From positions 1 through 11,680 of the forward strand of contig JAHQWX010000022.1 in the NCBI GenBank assembly GCA_029856375.1: a stretch of DNA of 11,680 nucleotides. Direction: 5' to 3'. Both the position numbers and the translations under genes were made by a program. Origin of the DNA: Promethearchaeia archaeon. Its GTDB lineage: Archaea; Asgardarchaeota; Lokiarchaeia; Sigyniarchaeales; SOKP01. Shown piece after piece: positions 1 to 7,244 of the stretch. Below the pieces are notes generated by a model, which ran no database searches, was not told where the DNA came from, and worked only from the letters and a program-made list of their open reading frames with translations. Numbering within the stretch: position 1 is the first letter of the stretch; every line of letters starts with the position of its first letter.

Positions 1-2
1 AA

Positions 3-740
3 AAAACAGAGATTTCCACCTGGATCAATTATTCAAAGGCTGGTTCAGGCGGGTACGGTAATAATAATAACACAAATCCTTCAGTATTATACACATTTTA
101 TGCCGCTAACATTTTGTTATTAATATTAAATACCGGAGATGTTCCCGAGGGTGAGGGTCATACAAATTATGTACTTACTTGCTTTAATTCTGATGGCGGA
201 TTTGGGGGCACTATATCAGCAGAATCCTCGATAGCCAGCACATATTATGCCGTAATTGGTATTAACGATTATTCTGAATTAAGCGATCTATCCGTTCAAA
301 ATGAATCCTGTATTGATTATATCACAAGTTTTTATGTACTAGATTCAAGCGATTCTAAAAATTACGGAGGATTTTCAGAAATTCAATTACCAAATAAAAG
401 CCTTATCAGTACTACCTACTATTGCGCTTTAACATTGCAATTATTAGATTCATCTGAATTAAAGTCTCAAGCAACAACTCAATGGGTATTATCTCACCAG
501 AATTTAAACGATGGGGGATTTGTAGACTCTGCTGAAAAAGATATAATCGTATATTCGTCAATGAAATCAACTTTTTTCGCTTTTAGCATTCTAAAACTTT
601 TCGATGTCAGTCTAATATCATTAAATGAGAATTTCTGGGATGTCGAAACAAATTGGTTGATATTGATATTTATTCTATTAGCATTGTTCACCGGCATTGT
701 TGCAATTGGTTTATATATTTGGCGAAAAAGGCAATTATGA
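3..740 (+). CDS. Membrane-anchored protein with prenyltransferase/squalene-cyclase-like repeats (5' partial)
   Basis: The reading frame is open from the left edge, so the true start lies outside; the TTG at 114 is an internal codon. Four similar units are visible, each with a Gly-Gly-aromatic core (GGY at 48-56, GGF at 195-203, 366-374 and 513-521), 49, 57 and 49 codons apart. Each core is followed some 15-20 residues later by a helix of the S-x-x-S-T-Y-Y-A-x-x-x-L kind. This is the pattern of prenyltransferase/squalene-oxidase (alpha-alpha toroid) repeats. The last 28 residues hold one strongly hydrophobic segment ending in a basic tail (WRKRQL), as in a type I membrane anchor, so the repeats probably face outward. 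Extracellular prenyltransferase activity is unlikely; a binding or structural role is more plausible, but the substrate is unknown. The missing N-terminus should carry a signal peptide if this topology is right. Confidence 0.75.
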   Translation, partial: KTEISTWINYSKAGSGGYGNNNNTNPSVLYTFYAANILLLILNTGDVPEGEGHTNYVLTCFNSDGGFGGTISAESSIASTYYAVIGINDYSELSDLSVQNESCIDYITSFYVLDSSDSKNYGGFSEIQLPNKSLISTTYYCALTLQLLDSSELKSQATTQWVLSHQNLNDGGFVDSAEKDIIVYSSMKSTFFAFSILKLFDVSLISLNENFWDVETNWLILIFILLALFTGIVAIGLYIWRKRQL

Positions 741-770
741 GACTCAGTTCATTAAAATCTATTTCCTTAT

Positions 771-778
771 TATATTTA
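771..778 (+). promoter_or_regulatory. TATA-like box upstream of folD
   Basis: TATATTTA is centred about 30 bases before the folD ATG, the spacing expected for an archaeal TATA box feeding a transcript with a very short leader. The region is AT-rich, so chance matches are common. Confidence 0.4.
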
Positions 779-804
779 AATCTACAAAGATTAATTGATA
801 TTAT

Positions 805-1668
805 ATGATATCCGAAAAAATATTAGATGGAAAAAAACTCTCTGAAGAATTAAACCAAAAACTAAAAGAACAAATTATTGACGCACATAAGAAAACGGCA
901 ATAAAACCAAAATTAGCTACTATCTTGGTAGGTGATAATCCAGCTTCTCAGATTTACATCAAAATTAAACATAGAACTTGTGAGATAGTGCAAATTAAGA
1001 GCGTTATGGTAAATTTGGATAAAAAAACTACTAAAGAACAACTGTTCAAGGAAATTGAAAAGCTAAATAATGATTCTACAGTTCACGGATTATTATTACA
1101 AATTCCTCTTCCAGATCATTTGAAGGAATATACTGACGAGTTTATTGGTTCCATCTCTCCTGAGAAAGATGTCGATGGTTTAAATCCGAAAAATGCTGGA
1201 AACTTGTTTAATTACAATGAATATTTAGCTCCTTGTACTCCTAAAGGAATTATCGCTCTATTAGAAAATAATGGTGTAGAGATACAAGGAAAGGATGTTA
1301 CCATTATAAACAGGTCAAACCTCGTTGGTAAACCTTTAATTTTTATGTTATTAAAAAGAAACGCAACTGTTAGCGTTTGTCACACTAAAACCAAGGACAT
1401 AAATAAGTTCATAAGAAACGCAGACATTTTAGTAGTTGCAGTTGGAAGAGCAAATTTCATTACCGCCGACCGAGTAAAGGAGGGCGTTGTTATTATTGAT
1501 GTGGGAATGAATAGAGTTGAGGGGAAACTTTGTGGAGATGTAGCTTTTGACGAGGTGCTACCTAAAGTAGCAAAGATAACTCCTGTCCCCGGCGGAGTAG
1601 GTCCGATGACCGTCCATATGTTAATGCAAAATACTTTCAACGCTTATAGAAATTTAGTGGGCATATAA
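805..1668 (+). CDS. folD: Bifunctional methylenetetrahydrofolate dehydrogenase / methenyltetrahydrofolate cyclohydrolase FolD
   Basis: FolD interconverts 5,10-methylene-, 5,10-methenyl- and 10-formyl-tetrahydrofolate in the cytoplasm, using NAD(P)+. At 287 codons the length is normal for the family. Visible signatures are the catalytic Tyr51-x3-Lys55 in the PASQIYIKIK stretch, GLLLQIPLP around Gln99, KDVDG at 121-125, PCTPKG at 143-148, the dinucleotide-loop motif NRSNLVGKP at 169-177, ATVSVCHTKT, and the C-terminal signature PVPGGVGPMTVHML near 260-273. The usual Gly of the G-R-S dinucleotide motif is Asn here (N169-R-S), a modest departure that may affect cofactor preference. ATG at 805 fits the family N-terminus. 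The gene stands alone: no other folate gene is nearby, and it sits 64 bases after the preceding stop with its own TATA-like box. In archaea that use tetrahydromethanopterin, folD is often absent, so it suggests folate-based one-carbon metabolism. Confidence 0.97.
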   Translation: MISEKILDGKKLSEELNQKLKEQIIDAHKKTAIKPKLATILVGDNPASQIYIKIKHRTCEIVQIKSVMVNLDKKTTKEQLFKEIEKLNNDSTVHGLLLQIPLPDHLKEYTDEFIGSISPEKDVDGLNPKNAGNLFNYNEYLAPCTPKGIIALLENNGVEIQGKDVTIINRSNLVGKPLIFMLLKRNATVSVCHTKTKDINKFIRNADILVVAVGRANFITADRVKEGVVIIDVGMNRVEGKLCGDVAFDEVLPKVAKITPVPGGVGPMTVHMLMQNTFNAYRNLVGI

Positions 1669-1695
1669 ATTGCCAATGAAAATATATTTGATGAT

Positions 1696-1710
1696 TTTAT
1701 ATATTTAATA
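1696..1710 (+). promoter_or_regulatory. TATA-like element upstream of the small longin gene
   Basis: TTTATATATTTAATA lies 44-58 bases before the ATG at 1754. This would give a leader of roughly 25-30 bases and could drive both the small longin gene and the DRG-like gene. Support is from position and composition only. Confidence 0.35.
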
Positions 1711-1753
1711 GAAACTCGTATTCAAAAGTTAATTAGATTTCAATTAATTGGAT

Positions 1754-2209
1754 ATGCCCATCTACGAGACTGGTATAAACATAGGAAATAGGTCGTTAAT
1801 TGAGATTCAATATTATTCATCCCACGAACAACTTGATCCATCGCTAAGAGCTGGATTTCTGCAAGCACTCGATGGATTTTCCCACGAGGTTATGGGGGAC
1901 AATATAGATACAATTTCCTTGGCTTCATTTAAATTGGTTTGCGTTTCGATTCCTATGTCTATACCAGAAAAAACTCTCGAGGAGGATACATTACCTCTAA
2001 TGGTGTATGCGATTATTGATAAAACGCTCTCAGTGGAATTGATTAAAAAGGAGTTAAATCACATACTTGAAAGCTTTACAAATCGTTATTCAAAAAAAGA
2101 AATTTTTTCAAAAAAATCAAAATTTTTTAAGAAATTCGCCCCATTTATAGATGATACGCTTGGAGATTTAAAATTAAAAGAAGAAGATCGATTTAAATCA
2201 ATTTTTTAG
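1754..2209 (+). CDS. Small longin-like (roadblock/longin fold) protein
   Basis: A 151-residue soluble protein from ATG 1754. An in-frame TTG two codons earlier (1748) is possible, but ATG is preferred. The N-terminal half follows the order seen in longin/profilin-like domains of Asgard archaea: a first strand (RSLIEIQYYSS, residues 13-23), a helix with LRAGFLQALDGFSHEV (31-46), an acidic turn then paired strands (IDTISLASFKLVCVSI, 51-66; LMVYAIIDK, 82-90), and a long amphipathic helix (ELIKKELNHILESFTNRY, about 95-112). A basic stretch (SKKEIFSKKSKFFKKF) and an acidic tail follow. There is no signal peptide or membrane segment. Longin-fold proteins usually act as GTPase partners or vesicle-trafficking adaptors in eukaryotes. 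The gene lies 45 bases upstream of a GTPase-like gene on the same strand, which suggests co-transcription and interaction. The fold call rests on pattern recognition and is not proven. Confidence 0.6.
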   Translation: MPIYETGINIGNRSLIEIQYYSSHEQLDPSLRAGFLQALDGFSHEVMGDNIDTISLASFKLVCVSIPMSIPEKTLEEDTLPLMVYAIIDKTLSVELIKKELNHILESFTNRYSKKEIFSKKSKFFKKFAPFIDDTLGDLKLKEEDRFKSIF

Positions 2210-2254
2210 TAAAATATCGTTCCTTTTTCACAACCTAAACAAGGTAGAGTATGC

Positions 2255-3442
2255 TTGAGTTCAAATATAGGTCCCGAAGCGAAGGCAAAATATCAAAAAT
2301 ATCTAGACGCAGAAACTCTAGAAGAGAAGATAAAGAGATTAGAGGAGTTCATATCTGCGGTTCCTAAACATAAGGGAACTGAGAAAATAGTTGCGTTAAA
2401 CAAGACTAGATTGGTAAAATTAAAAAAGGAGCTTGAAGGCAAAAAGCAAAGACAAAAAAGATTGGGCTCGCAAGTAAGCCCGTTTTCAATAAAATCAGAA
2501 GGAATTCAAGTCGTTTTAGTAAGCGATTACCATACCCCAGGCATCGGTAAAACATCAATATTAAATTATTTGACGGGAGCTAAGCAAGAACAGATAGGAA
2601 AATTCACTGTGGAGCCGCAAATTGGTATTTATAAATTCAAAAATATTAATTATCAAATCGTCGACATGCCGGCGATAATGAAGGATGCTTCAAAGGGCGT
2701 TGCACACGGTCGAGAAATCTTATCGGCTATACGCTCTGCAAACTTGGTGTGTTTTTGTATAGATTTAAGCCGAAGCGTGGAAAAACAGATGAAATTATTA
2801 ATCAACGAATTTGAAGAAGCGAATATTAGAATTAATAAAAATCCACCCCCGATCGATATTAAAAAGACCGGAGCAAATAAAATCCAAGTATTATATTTGA
2901 CTGACGCGAGTAAAAAATGCCAAAATTTAGACGAAGATATTAAATCTCTTGTTAGAGAGAGTGGAATGCAAAATGCAATCGTGAAAGTATTTGGGGAAAT
3001 AAATATCGACGATCTTTTAGACGCATTAAATCCCTCAATTGTTTATATTAAGGTTATGATACTTGCAACGAAAGGAGACCTTCCAGAAACCGAAAAACAA
3101 TTTAAAATATTGAAAAGGAAATTCTCAGAACAGTTTCCGCTTATTCTCGGTGTGAGTGCGATAAAAGGCAAGGGTTTTGAAAAATTCGGTCAAAAAATCT
3201 TGGATTTCCTTGGATTTATAAAAATTTTCACGAAATCAGGAATTAAAGTAGCAGAAACACCAATAATTATGGAAAAAGGTGCATCCGTAAAAGATGTCGC
3301 ATTAAAAATTCATAAAAACTTCTACGAGTTTTTTAAATACGCTGTAATACATCGAAAGGGCACGCGTATGAAGAAAAAGAGAGTGGGATTAGATTATCTT
3401 GTAAAGAACGAAGATATAATCGAAATATATACTACTATTTAA
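2255..3442 (+). CDS. DRG/Obg-family GTPase homologue with TGS domain and degenerate G motifs
   Basis: The whole length follows the archaeal/eukaryotic DRG plan. It opens with an N-terminal helical region (EEKIKRLEEFISAVPKHKGTE, about 23-43, like the DRG 'TPKNKATE' segment). The G domain carries the inserted segment typical of DRG (EANIRINKNPPPIDIKK, about 188-204). A C-terminal TGS domain (about 322-395) includes KIHKNFYEFFKYAVI and RVGLDYLVKNEDIIEIY. G motifs are altered. In the P-loop, HTPGIGKT (93-100) has His in place of the first Gly but keeps Gly98-Lys99-Thr100. G3 reads DMPA (137-140) instead of DxPG. G4 is TKGD (272-275) instead of NKxD. G5 is SA (301-302). DRG proteins act in translation and ribosome-associated quality control; here weak or absent GTP hydrolysis is inferred. 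The start is TTG 2255 with a weak AAGGT-type motif about 8 bases upstream. No in-frame Met occurs before residue 138, so a non-ATG start is needed. Confidence 0.85.
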   Translation: MSSNIGPEAKAKYQKYLDAETLEEKIKRLEEFISAVPKHKGTEKIVALNKTRLVKLKKELEGKKQRQKRLGSQVSPFSIKSEGIQVVLVSDYHTPGIGKTSILNYLTGAKQEQIGKFTVEPQIGIYKFKNINYQIVDMPAIMKDASKGVAHGREILSAIRSANLVCFCIDLSRSVEKQMKLLINEFEEANIRINKNPPPIDIKKTGANKIQVLYLTDASKKCQNLDEDIKSLVRESGMQNAIVKVFGEINIDDLLDALNPSIVYIKVMILATKGDLPETEKQFKILKRKFSEQFPLILGVSAIKGKGFEKFGQKILDFLGFIKIFTKSGIKVAETPIIMEKGASVKDVALKIHKNFYEFFKYAVIHRKGTRMKKKRVGLDYLVKNEDIIEIYTTI

Positions 3443-3445
3443 AAC

Positions 3446-4402
3446 TTAATCTAAATATTCTTCGAGTTTTTCTTCGTTTAAATTTAATATTTCAGTGATA
3501 ATCTGTGAAAGTTGGTTTTCTTGCGATTCGTCCTTCTCAATGAGGGCTTTCGCCATATCTCGGAACTTTAAATATTTATCTCCAGAAGATATTTTCTGAA
3601 TTTTTGAGCTGAAGGAGTAAAGATTGATGTAAGCGTCTTTATAATCGCCTTGAATTAATGAATGTCTGCCTATTTTTTGTATTGACTCTGATAATGTTTC
3701 TTTTGCTCTTTTTAAAAATAGTACCATTTTTAGCTTAGTATCGTCGATTTCATTTTTAATTTGTTGCTTTTGGTTTTGGTATTTAAGAAACGACGCGTCG
3801 TCTTTTAAATCGTGAGATATATCGATGAGTTTTTTTACAATATTATATTTTCGAATGAGATTTTCAATGCTGTTTAATCTCCCTTCAAGAAATTCTTTTT
3901 CCTGTATTAGGTTTTTGATTTCTTCCTGTGAAAGTTCGCCTTTTTTCGCCCAAATCGACTTTAAAATTTCTACTTGGTTATCCGCGAGGGTTTTCTTGTC
4001 AACAAGATCTTTTTCGGCATGGATAATAGCTGAAATGGGACCATCTAAGATATCGAATACATGTTTATCTCCTTCCCAATCCATAAAAATTTCTTGATGT
4101 TTTAATAAAGACTTAATAATCTTAGGAATAATTTTGTTAGCTTTCTTATTATCTTCCTTGTCTATTATGACTACAATATCTACATTAATCTGTGGAATAG
4201 AAGTGATTTTAACGAGATAATTCCCAAGCTCGATATTTTTTAAATCCTTTGAACCTTCTAAGACAATTTCTTGAATAAAACTTTTTATTGCCGAAAAAAA
4301 CGAAGAAAATAACTCCATCTTTCCATGGCTAATATCTTGAAAATTCTTGTCGAATAGTAAGAGTCCAGATTTAGTTTGATAAAGAAAGATACTATAAAGC
4401 AT
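3446..4402 (-). CDS. Longin-like domain fused to a long helical/coiled-coil region
   Basis: A 318-residue protein starting at ATG 4402. Residues 1-120 match the layout common in Asgard longin proteins: a first strand pair MLYSIFLYQTKSGLLLF, then a helix of the F-S-S-F-F-S-A-I-K-S-F type (32-42), the acidic linker leading to IELGNYLVKITSI (57-69), a strand VDIVVIIDKED (74-84), and a long helix KIIPKIIKSLLKHQEIF (90-106). Residues from about 125 to 318 are rich in Lys, Glu, Gln and Ile/Leu and predicted helical, with likely coiled coil at 155-245. A stretch with TPR-like character (QGDYKDAYINLYSFSSKI) lies at 251-268. There is no membrane segment. It is probably a scaffold or GTPase-binding adaptor. 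Its stop lies 3 bases from the stop of the convergent DRG-like gene. Function is unknown; the longin assignment is by pattern. Confidence 0.65.
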   Translation of the reverse strand: MLYSIFLYQTKSGLLLFDKNFQDISHGKMELFSSFFSAIKSFIQEIVLEGSKDLKNIELGNYLVKITSIPQINVDIVVIIDKEDNKKANKIIPKIIKSLLKHQEIFMDWEGDKHVFDILDGPISAIIHAEKDLVDKKTLADNQVEILKSIWAKKGELSQEEIKNLIQEKEFLEGRLNSIENLIRKYNIVKKLIDISHDLKDDASFLKYQNQKQQIKNEIDDTKLKMVLFLKRAKETLSESIQKIGRHSLIQGDYKDAYINLYSFSSKIQKISSGDKYLKFRDMAKALIEKDESQENQLSQIITEILNLNEEKLEEYLD

Positions 4403-4439
4403 AACTCAGCGAATGTTTCTTATTTGATTTAATCCTTTT

Positions 4440-4449
4440 GTTATATTAT
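4440..4449 (-). promoter_or_regulatory. TATA-like box upstream of the longin/coiled-coil gene
   Basis: On the minus strand this reads ATAATATAAC, about 40 bases before the ATG at 4402, in the 69-base gap after the helicase gene. It would allow independent transcription with a leader of about 15 bases. AT-rich context makes this tentative. Confidence 0.3.
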
Positions 4450-4471
4450 TGGCAAATGAATAATATATAAT

Positions 4472-7141
4472 TTAACTTTTTGACTTTTTTGGTTGCGTAA
4501 TTTTTTGAATAATGGTTGGAATAGTTGACAATATCTTTTTAAAATCGTTATCTAAGCGCATAGGTTCGCATATATTACTGATTGTTTCTAAAGAATGAAT
4601 TAGACTTTCGAAGTAATCTATTAAATCACCACGGTAAATAAGAATTTCAAAATCTTTGAGTAGATACGAATAAATCTCGTCAATCGAAAAATTTTCTTCG
4701 ATTCTCAACGAAAAAATCAATTTCTGTAGGTTTAATCTGCCGCAATCACAATAAGGTCTATCATCGCAATTACAATCCAAAAATAAAACACGAGTCCAGT
4801 TAGTTAAAAGTTCGACTAAAAATCTTGGTAAATCTCTTCGTTTCTTAATATTTCTACTTTCCATTATAGACAAGATAGTCCCTGAAAATAATTGGTTAGA
4901 GATGTATTTAGCGCTTATATTTTTGGATATTTCAGTAACAACTTTATTACTCACATAAACATTCTTAATCGGCTCTAAATTCAACGCTATTATTTCGATT
5001 GGAATTTTCTCCTTAAATATTTGGTTTTTAATGTTTAAAACTTCATTAATCGTTAAAAAAGACTTAGATATAGCAGATCCTAATTTTGTTATGTGATATT
5101 GGTCATTTTCCATACGAATTAGCTTTTTTTCTTTCAAGGCGTTTAAAAAATCCATCAAATAGTAGTCCCCATTTACTAAATTCTCGTGAAATTTCTGAAT
5201 TTCATCGAAATTAGCGGATTGCATCATTGAAATATAACCCAACAGTTCAGTTAACATCCTATCCTCGTCTGGGGGAATCTCAACAGGTTCAAGATTTCCA
5301 TTTAATAATTGAATTGCAATTTTCTCTTCGGGATCCTTAGAGGATAAGTTGAAAATTCTATTAGGTAAAACCAATAAATAGACCTTTCCTAAATCGTGTT
5401 TTTTTAATCTTCCCGCTCTACCAACCATCTGTTCGAATTCGGAGACTTTTAACCAGTTAATTCCCATGGCTAAGGAATCAAAAAGAACCTGGCTTGCGGG
5501 AAAATCCACCCCAGCTGCTAAAGCCGCAGTTGTAACGACCGCAGATATCTTTTGCTCTAAAAATTTTTTTTCAATTTCCTTTTTTTCTTGATATGTTAGG
5601 CCAGCGTGATAAGCCTCAACTTTTAATTGTCTCCCATTGAAATATTCTGCTAATGTATGACAATTTTTACGAGAATTAGTAAATATTATTGTTTGTCCAC
5701 GAAAACCGAAATTTGAAATCTTTTTATATTCGTGTTTTATTAATTGAGACATATATCTATTTTTCTCGTGTTCGTTCATACACAGAAGTAAATGCCTTTC
5801 AACTGGAACTGGGCGCTCATCGTATTTTACTAATTTTGATTTCAAGTTTGCTGAAATTTCCTTTGGATTCCCGATTGTAGCGCTTAAGTATAAATATTGA
5901 CATTCTTCGACAGGGAACAAAGATTTTAATCTCGAGAGCAAGCCATCAATTACAAAACCTCTTTCAGTATCCCCTAACATTTGAATTTCGTCAACTACAA
6001 TTGTCTTAAACCCTGTAAGCTCTGAAAAAGTTCCACTTCTAAGAAAAAAATCTATTGCTTCGTATGTCGCTATAACGATTTGAGCATCGCTTATTTCACC
6101 CTCATCGAAGGAATAATCCTCTTCGATAATCGATTTGCCCACCCTAATTGCAACTTTAATCCCTAAGGAGCGATATCTGTCTTTAAACTCCTCGAAACGC
6201 ATATTAGCTAAGGCAACTATAGGGACTAAATAGAGCATTTTAAAAGATTTGTTTTTTAATATTTTTTTAATTCCAGATAATTCAGCAATCAGAGTTTTTC
6301 CGCTGGAAGTCGAAGAAACTATCATTAAATCGGTATATTTTTCGCTTTCTAGCAGACCTGCATCAATACATTTAACCTGTATTGGGAGCAACTCTTCATA
6401 ACCTTCCTTCAACAACAGATTTCTAAATTCTTCAGGTATATCGATATCACGTATGTTTAACGCGCGCTTTTTTCTTTTGCTCTCTTTCTTTTCAAGACGA
6501 TCATATAGCGTTAAATCCGAATTCTTAACGGGATTAAAATTTGCTGCAAACGAACTTAGAATTTTTTTCATGTTCTTAAATTTTAATATCAAATGTCTAA
6601 GAAAGTCCTTTATTTTGGGATTTATCTCAATCCCTTGAATCTTTAATTCGTTTGCAACGATATTTAAAGCACAATTACTACATATGAACTGGTTCTGAAA
6701 CGAGCGTATTATTTCAGAATTATCTAAGAGCGTAAACTTGTTTTCTTTAATGCATAAACTGCACAAAGTTAATTTTTCGATGTTTTTATATTGAAGTCCC
6801 TTTAGCATTTTCATTAAGGGTTCTAAATCTTCTAAACTTGCCTGATCTGAGATTGCAAGAAACTTATTTTTCTCAGACTTCAAAAATTCTTTAAACAATT
6901 TTGGATCGACGGGTTTTCTCGTTCCGTCTTCTAGACTTTTTTCGAACTTAATGGGTCTAATTTTATTCTTAAAATCCAAACCAAAGGCAATCTCGCCTCT
7001 AAAAAAAGGTTTGCTTGAATAGACTAATTGCCTACCCGATTTTTTTTTAAGAAAAAAGAGGTATAATGTAAAAAGATCCTTCTTCACATGAACTGGATTT
7101 TTATCGAAAACAATAAAGAAATCCTTCTTAAATGAAACCAC
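4472..7141 (-). CDS. Ski2-like superfamily 2 RNA helicase, ASH-Ski2 type, with terminal cysteine clusters
   Basis: An 889-residue ATP-dependent helicase. Motifs in order: Q-like LLPIQ (251-255); motif I SSTSSGKT (276-283); Ia LVPIVALANMRFEEF; Ib VIATYEAI; motif II VDEIQ (383-387, Gln where Ski2 proteins usually have His); III SATIGNP (420-426); IV TIIFTNSRKNC; V TTAALAAGVDFP (537-548); VI QMVGRAGR (571-578). A winged-helix and helical-bundle type region follows. The N-terminal 240 residues carry CSLC (127-130) and CSNC (154-157), a probable zinc site. Near the C-terminus is C790-x-C-x5-C-x-C800. Extended N-terminal zinc domain plus Ski2 core is the layout of archaeal ASH-Ski2, which in Thermococcales partners aRNase J in RNA decay. 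An alternative is a Hel308-like DNA helicase, but the cysteine clusters argue against it. The start is GTG 7141; a stop three codons upstream rules out a longer frame. Confidence 0.85.
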   Translation of the reverse strand: MVSFKKDFFIVFDKNPVHVKKDLFTLYLFFLKKKSGRQLVYSSKPFFRGEIAFGLDFKNKIRPIKFEKSLEDGTRKPVDPKLFKEFLKSEKNKFLAISDQASLEDLEPLMKMLKGLQYKNIEKLTLCSLCIKENKFTLLDNSEIIRSFQNQFICSNCALNIVANELKIQGIEINPKIKDFLRHLILKFKNMKKILSSFAANFNPVKNSDLTLYDRLEKKESKRKKRALNIRDIDIPEEFRNLLLKEGYEELLPIQVKCIDAGLLESEKYTDLMIVSSTSSGKTLIAELSGIKKILKNKSFKMLYLVPIVALANMRFEEFKDRYRSLGIKVAIRVGKSIIEEDYSFDEGEISDAQIVIATYEAIDFFLRSGTFSELTGFKTIVVDEIQMLGDTERGFVIDGLLSRLKSLFPVEECQYLYLSATIGNPKEISANLKSKLVKYDERPVPVERHLLLCMNEHEKNRYMSQLIKHEYKKISNFGFRGQTIIFTNSRKNCHTLAEYFNGRQLKVEAYHAGLTYQEKKEIEKKFLEQKISAVVTTAALAAGVDFPASQVLFDSLAMGINWLKVSEFEQMVGRAGRLKKHDLGKVYLLVLPNRIFNLSSKDPEEKIAIQLLNGNLEPVEIPPDEDRMLTELLGYISMMQSANFDEIQKFHENLVNGDYYLMDFLNALKEKKLIRMENDQYHITKLGSAISKSFLTINEVLNIKNQIFKEKIPIEIIALNLEPIKNVYVSNKVVTEISKNISAKYISNQLFSGTILSIMESRNIKKRRDLPRFLVELLTNWTRVLFLDCNCDDRPYCDCGRLNLQKLIFSLRIEENFSIDEIYSYLLKDFEILIYRGDLIDYFESLIHSLETISNICEPMRLDNDFKKILSTIPTIIQKITQPKKSKS

Positions 7142-7160
7142 TGTACGCTACCAAATTATT

Positions 7161-7169
7161 CATTAAATA
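7161..7169 (-). promoter_or_regulatory. Possible TATA-like box for the helicase gene
   Basis: Minus-strand TATTTAATG is centred about 24 bases before the GTG start at 7141, compatible with a leaderless transcript. It is a weak match, and a second AT-rich stretch at 7181-7193 is an equal candidate with a longer leader. Confidence 0.25.
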
Positions 7170-7195
7170 CTGTGAGTATGTAATTAAATAATTGC

Positions 7196-7203
7196 AAAAA
7201 AAA
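7196..7203 (-). terminator. Oligo-T terminator after the small minus-strand gene
   Basis: Eight A on the plus strand read as T8 on the minus strand, 42 bases past the stop of the 53-codon gene. Further short T runs occur between (7215-7208 and 7240-7232 regions). Archaeal termination commonly occurs at such oligo-T tracts without a hairpin. It would separate the small gene from the helicase gene downstream. Confidence 0.4.
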
Positions 7204-7244
7204 TAAGTTTTTTCCTTACAAATGATAGTAAAAGAAAAATTTCG

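Noticed and set aside
114..740. Complete gene starting at TTG 114
   Set aside because: The same frame is open back to position 3 and encodes another GGY repeat, so the gene is truncated by the window edge and 114 is internal.
1380..1640. Minus-strand open frame inside folD
   Set aside because: It lies entirely antisense to a well conserved enzyme and has no recognisable domain or promoter; a shadow frame.
1748..1753. TTG 1748 as start of the small longin gene
   Set aside because: An in-frame ATG occurs two codons later at 1754, and the two extra residues add nothing to the domain; kept only as an alternative.
2251..2366. ATG at 2251, four bases before the TTG start of the DRG-like gene
   Set aside because: It is in a different frame, gives a short arginine-rich product that stops within about 40 codons, and does not match DRG; the TTG at 2255 opens the frame with the DRG N-terminal helix.
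2225..3442. DRG-like gene as a decayed pseudogene because of its altered G motifs
   Set aside because: The frame is intact over 395 codons, the insert and TGS domain are well preserved, and GK[ST] is kept, which favours a divergent but functional protein.
3825..4097. Plus-strand open frame inside the longin/coiled-coil gene
   Set aside because: Antisense to a protein with a coherent domain layout; Ser/Phe-rich composition typical of the reverse of Lys/Glu-rich coding sequence.
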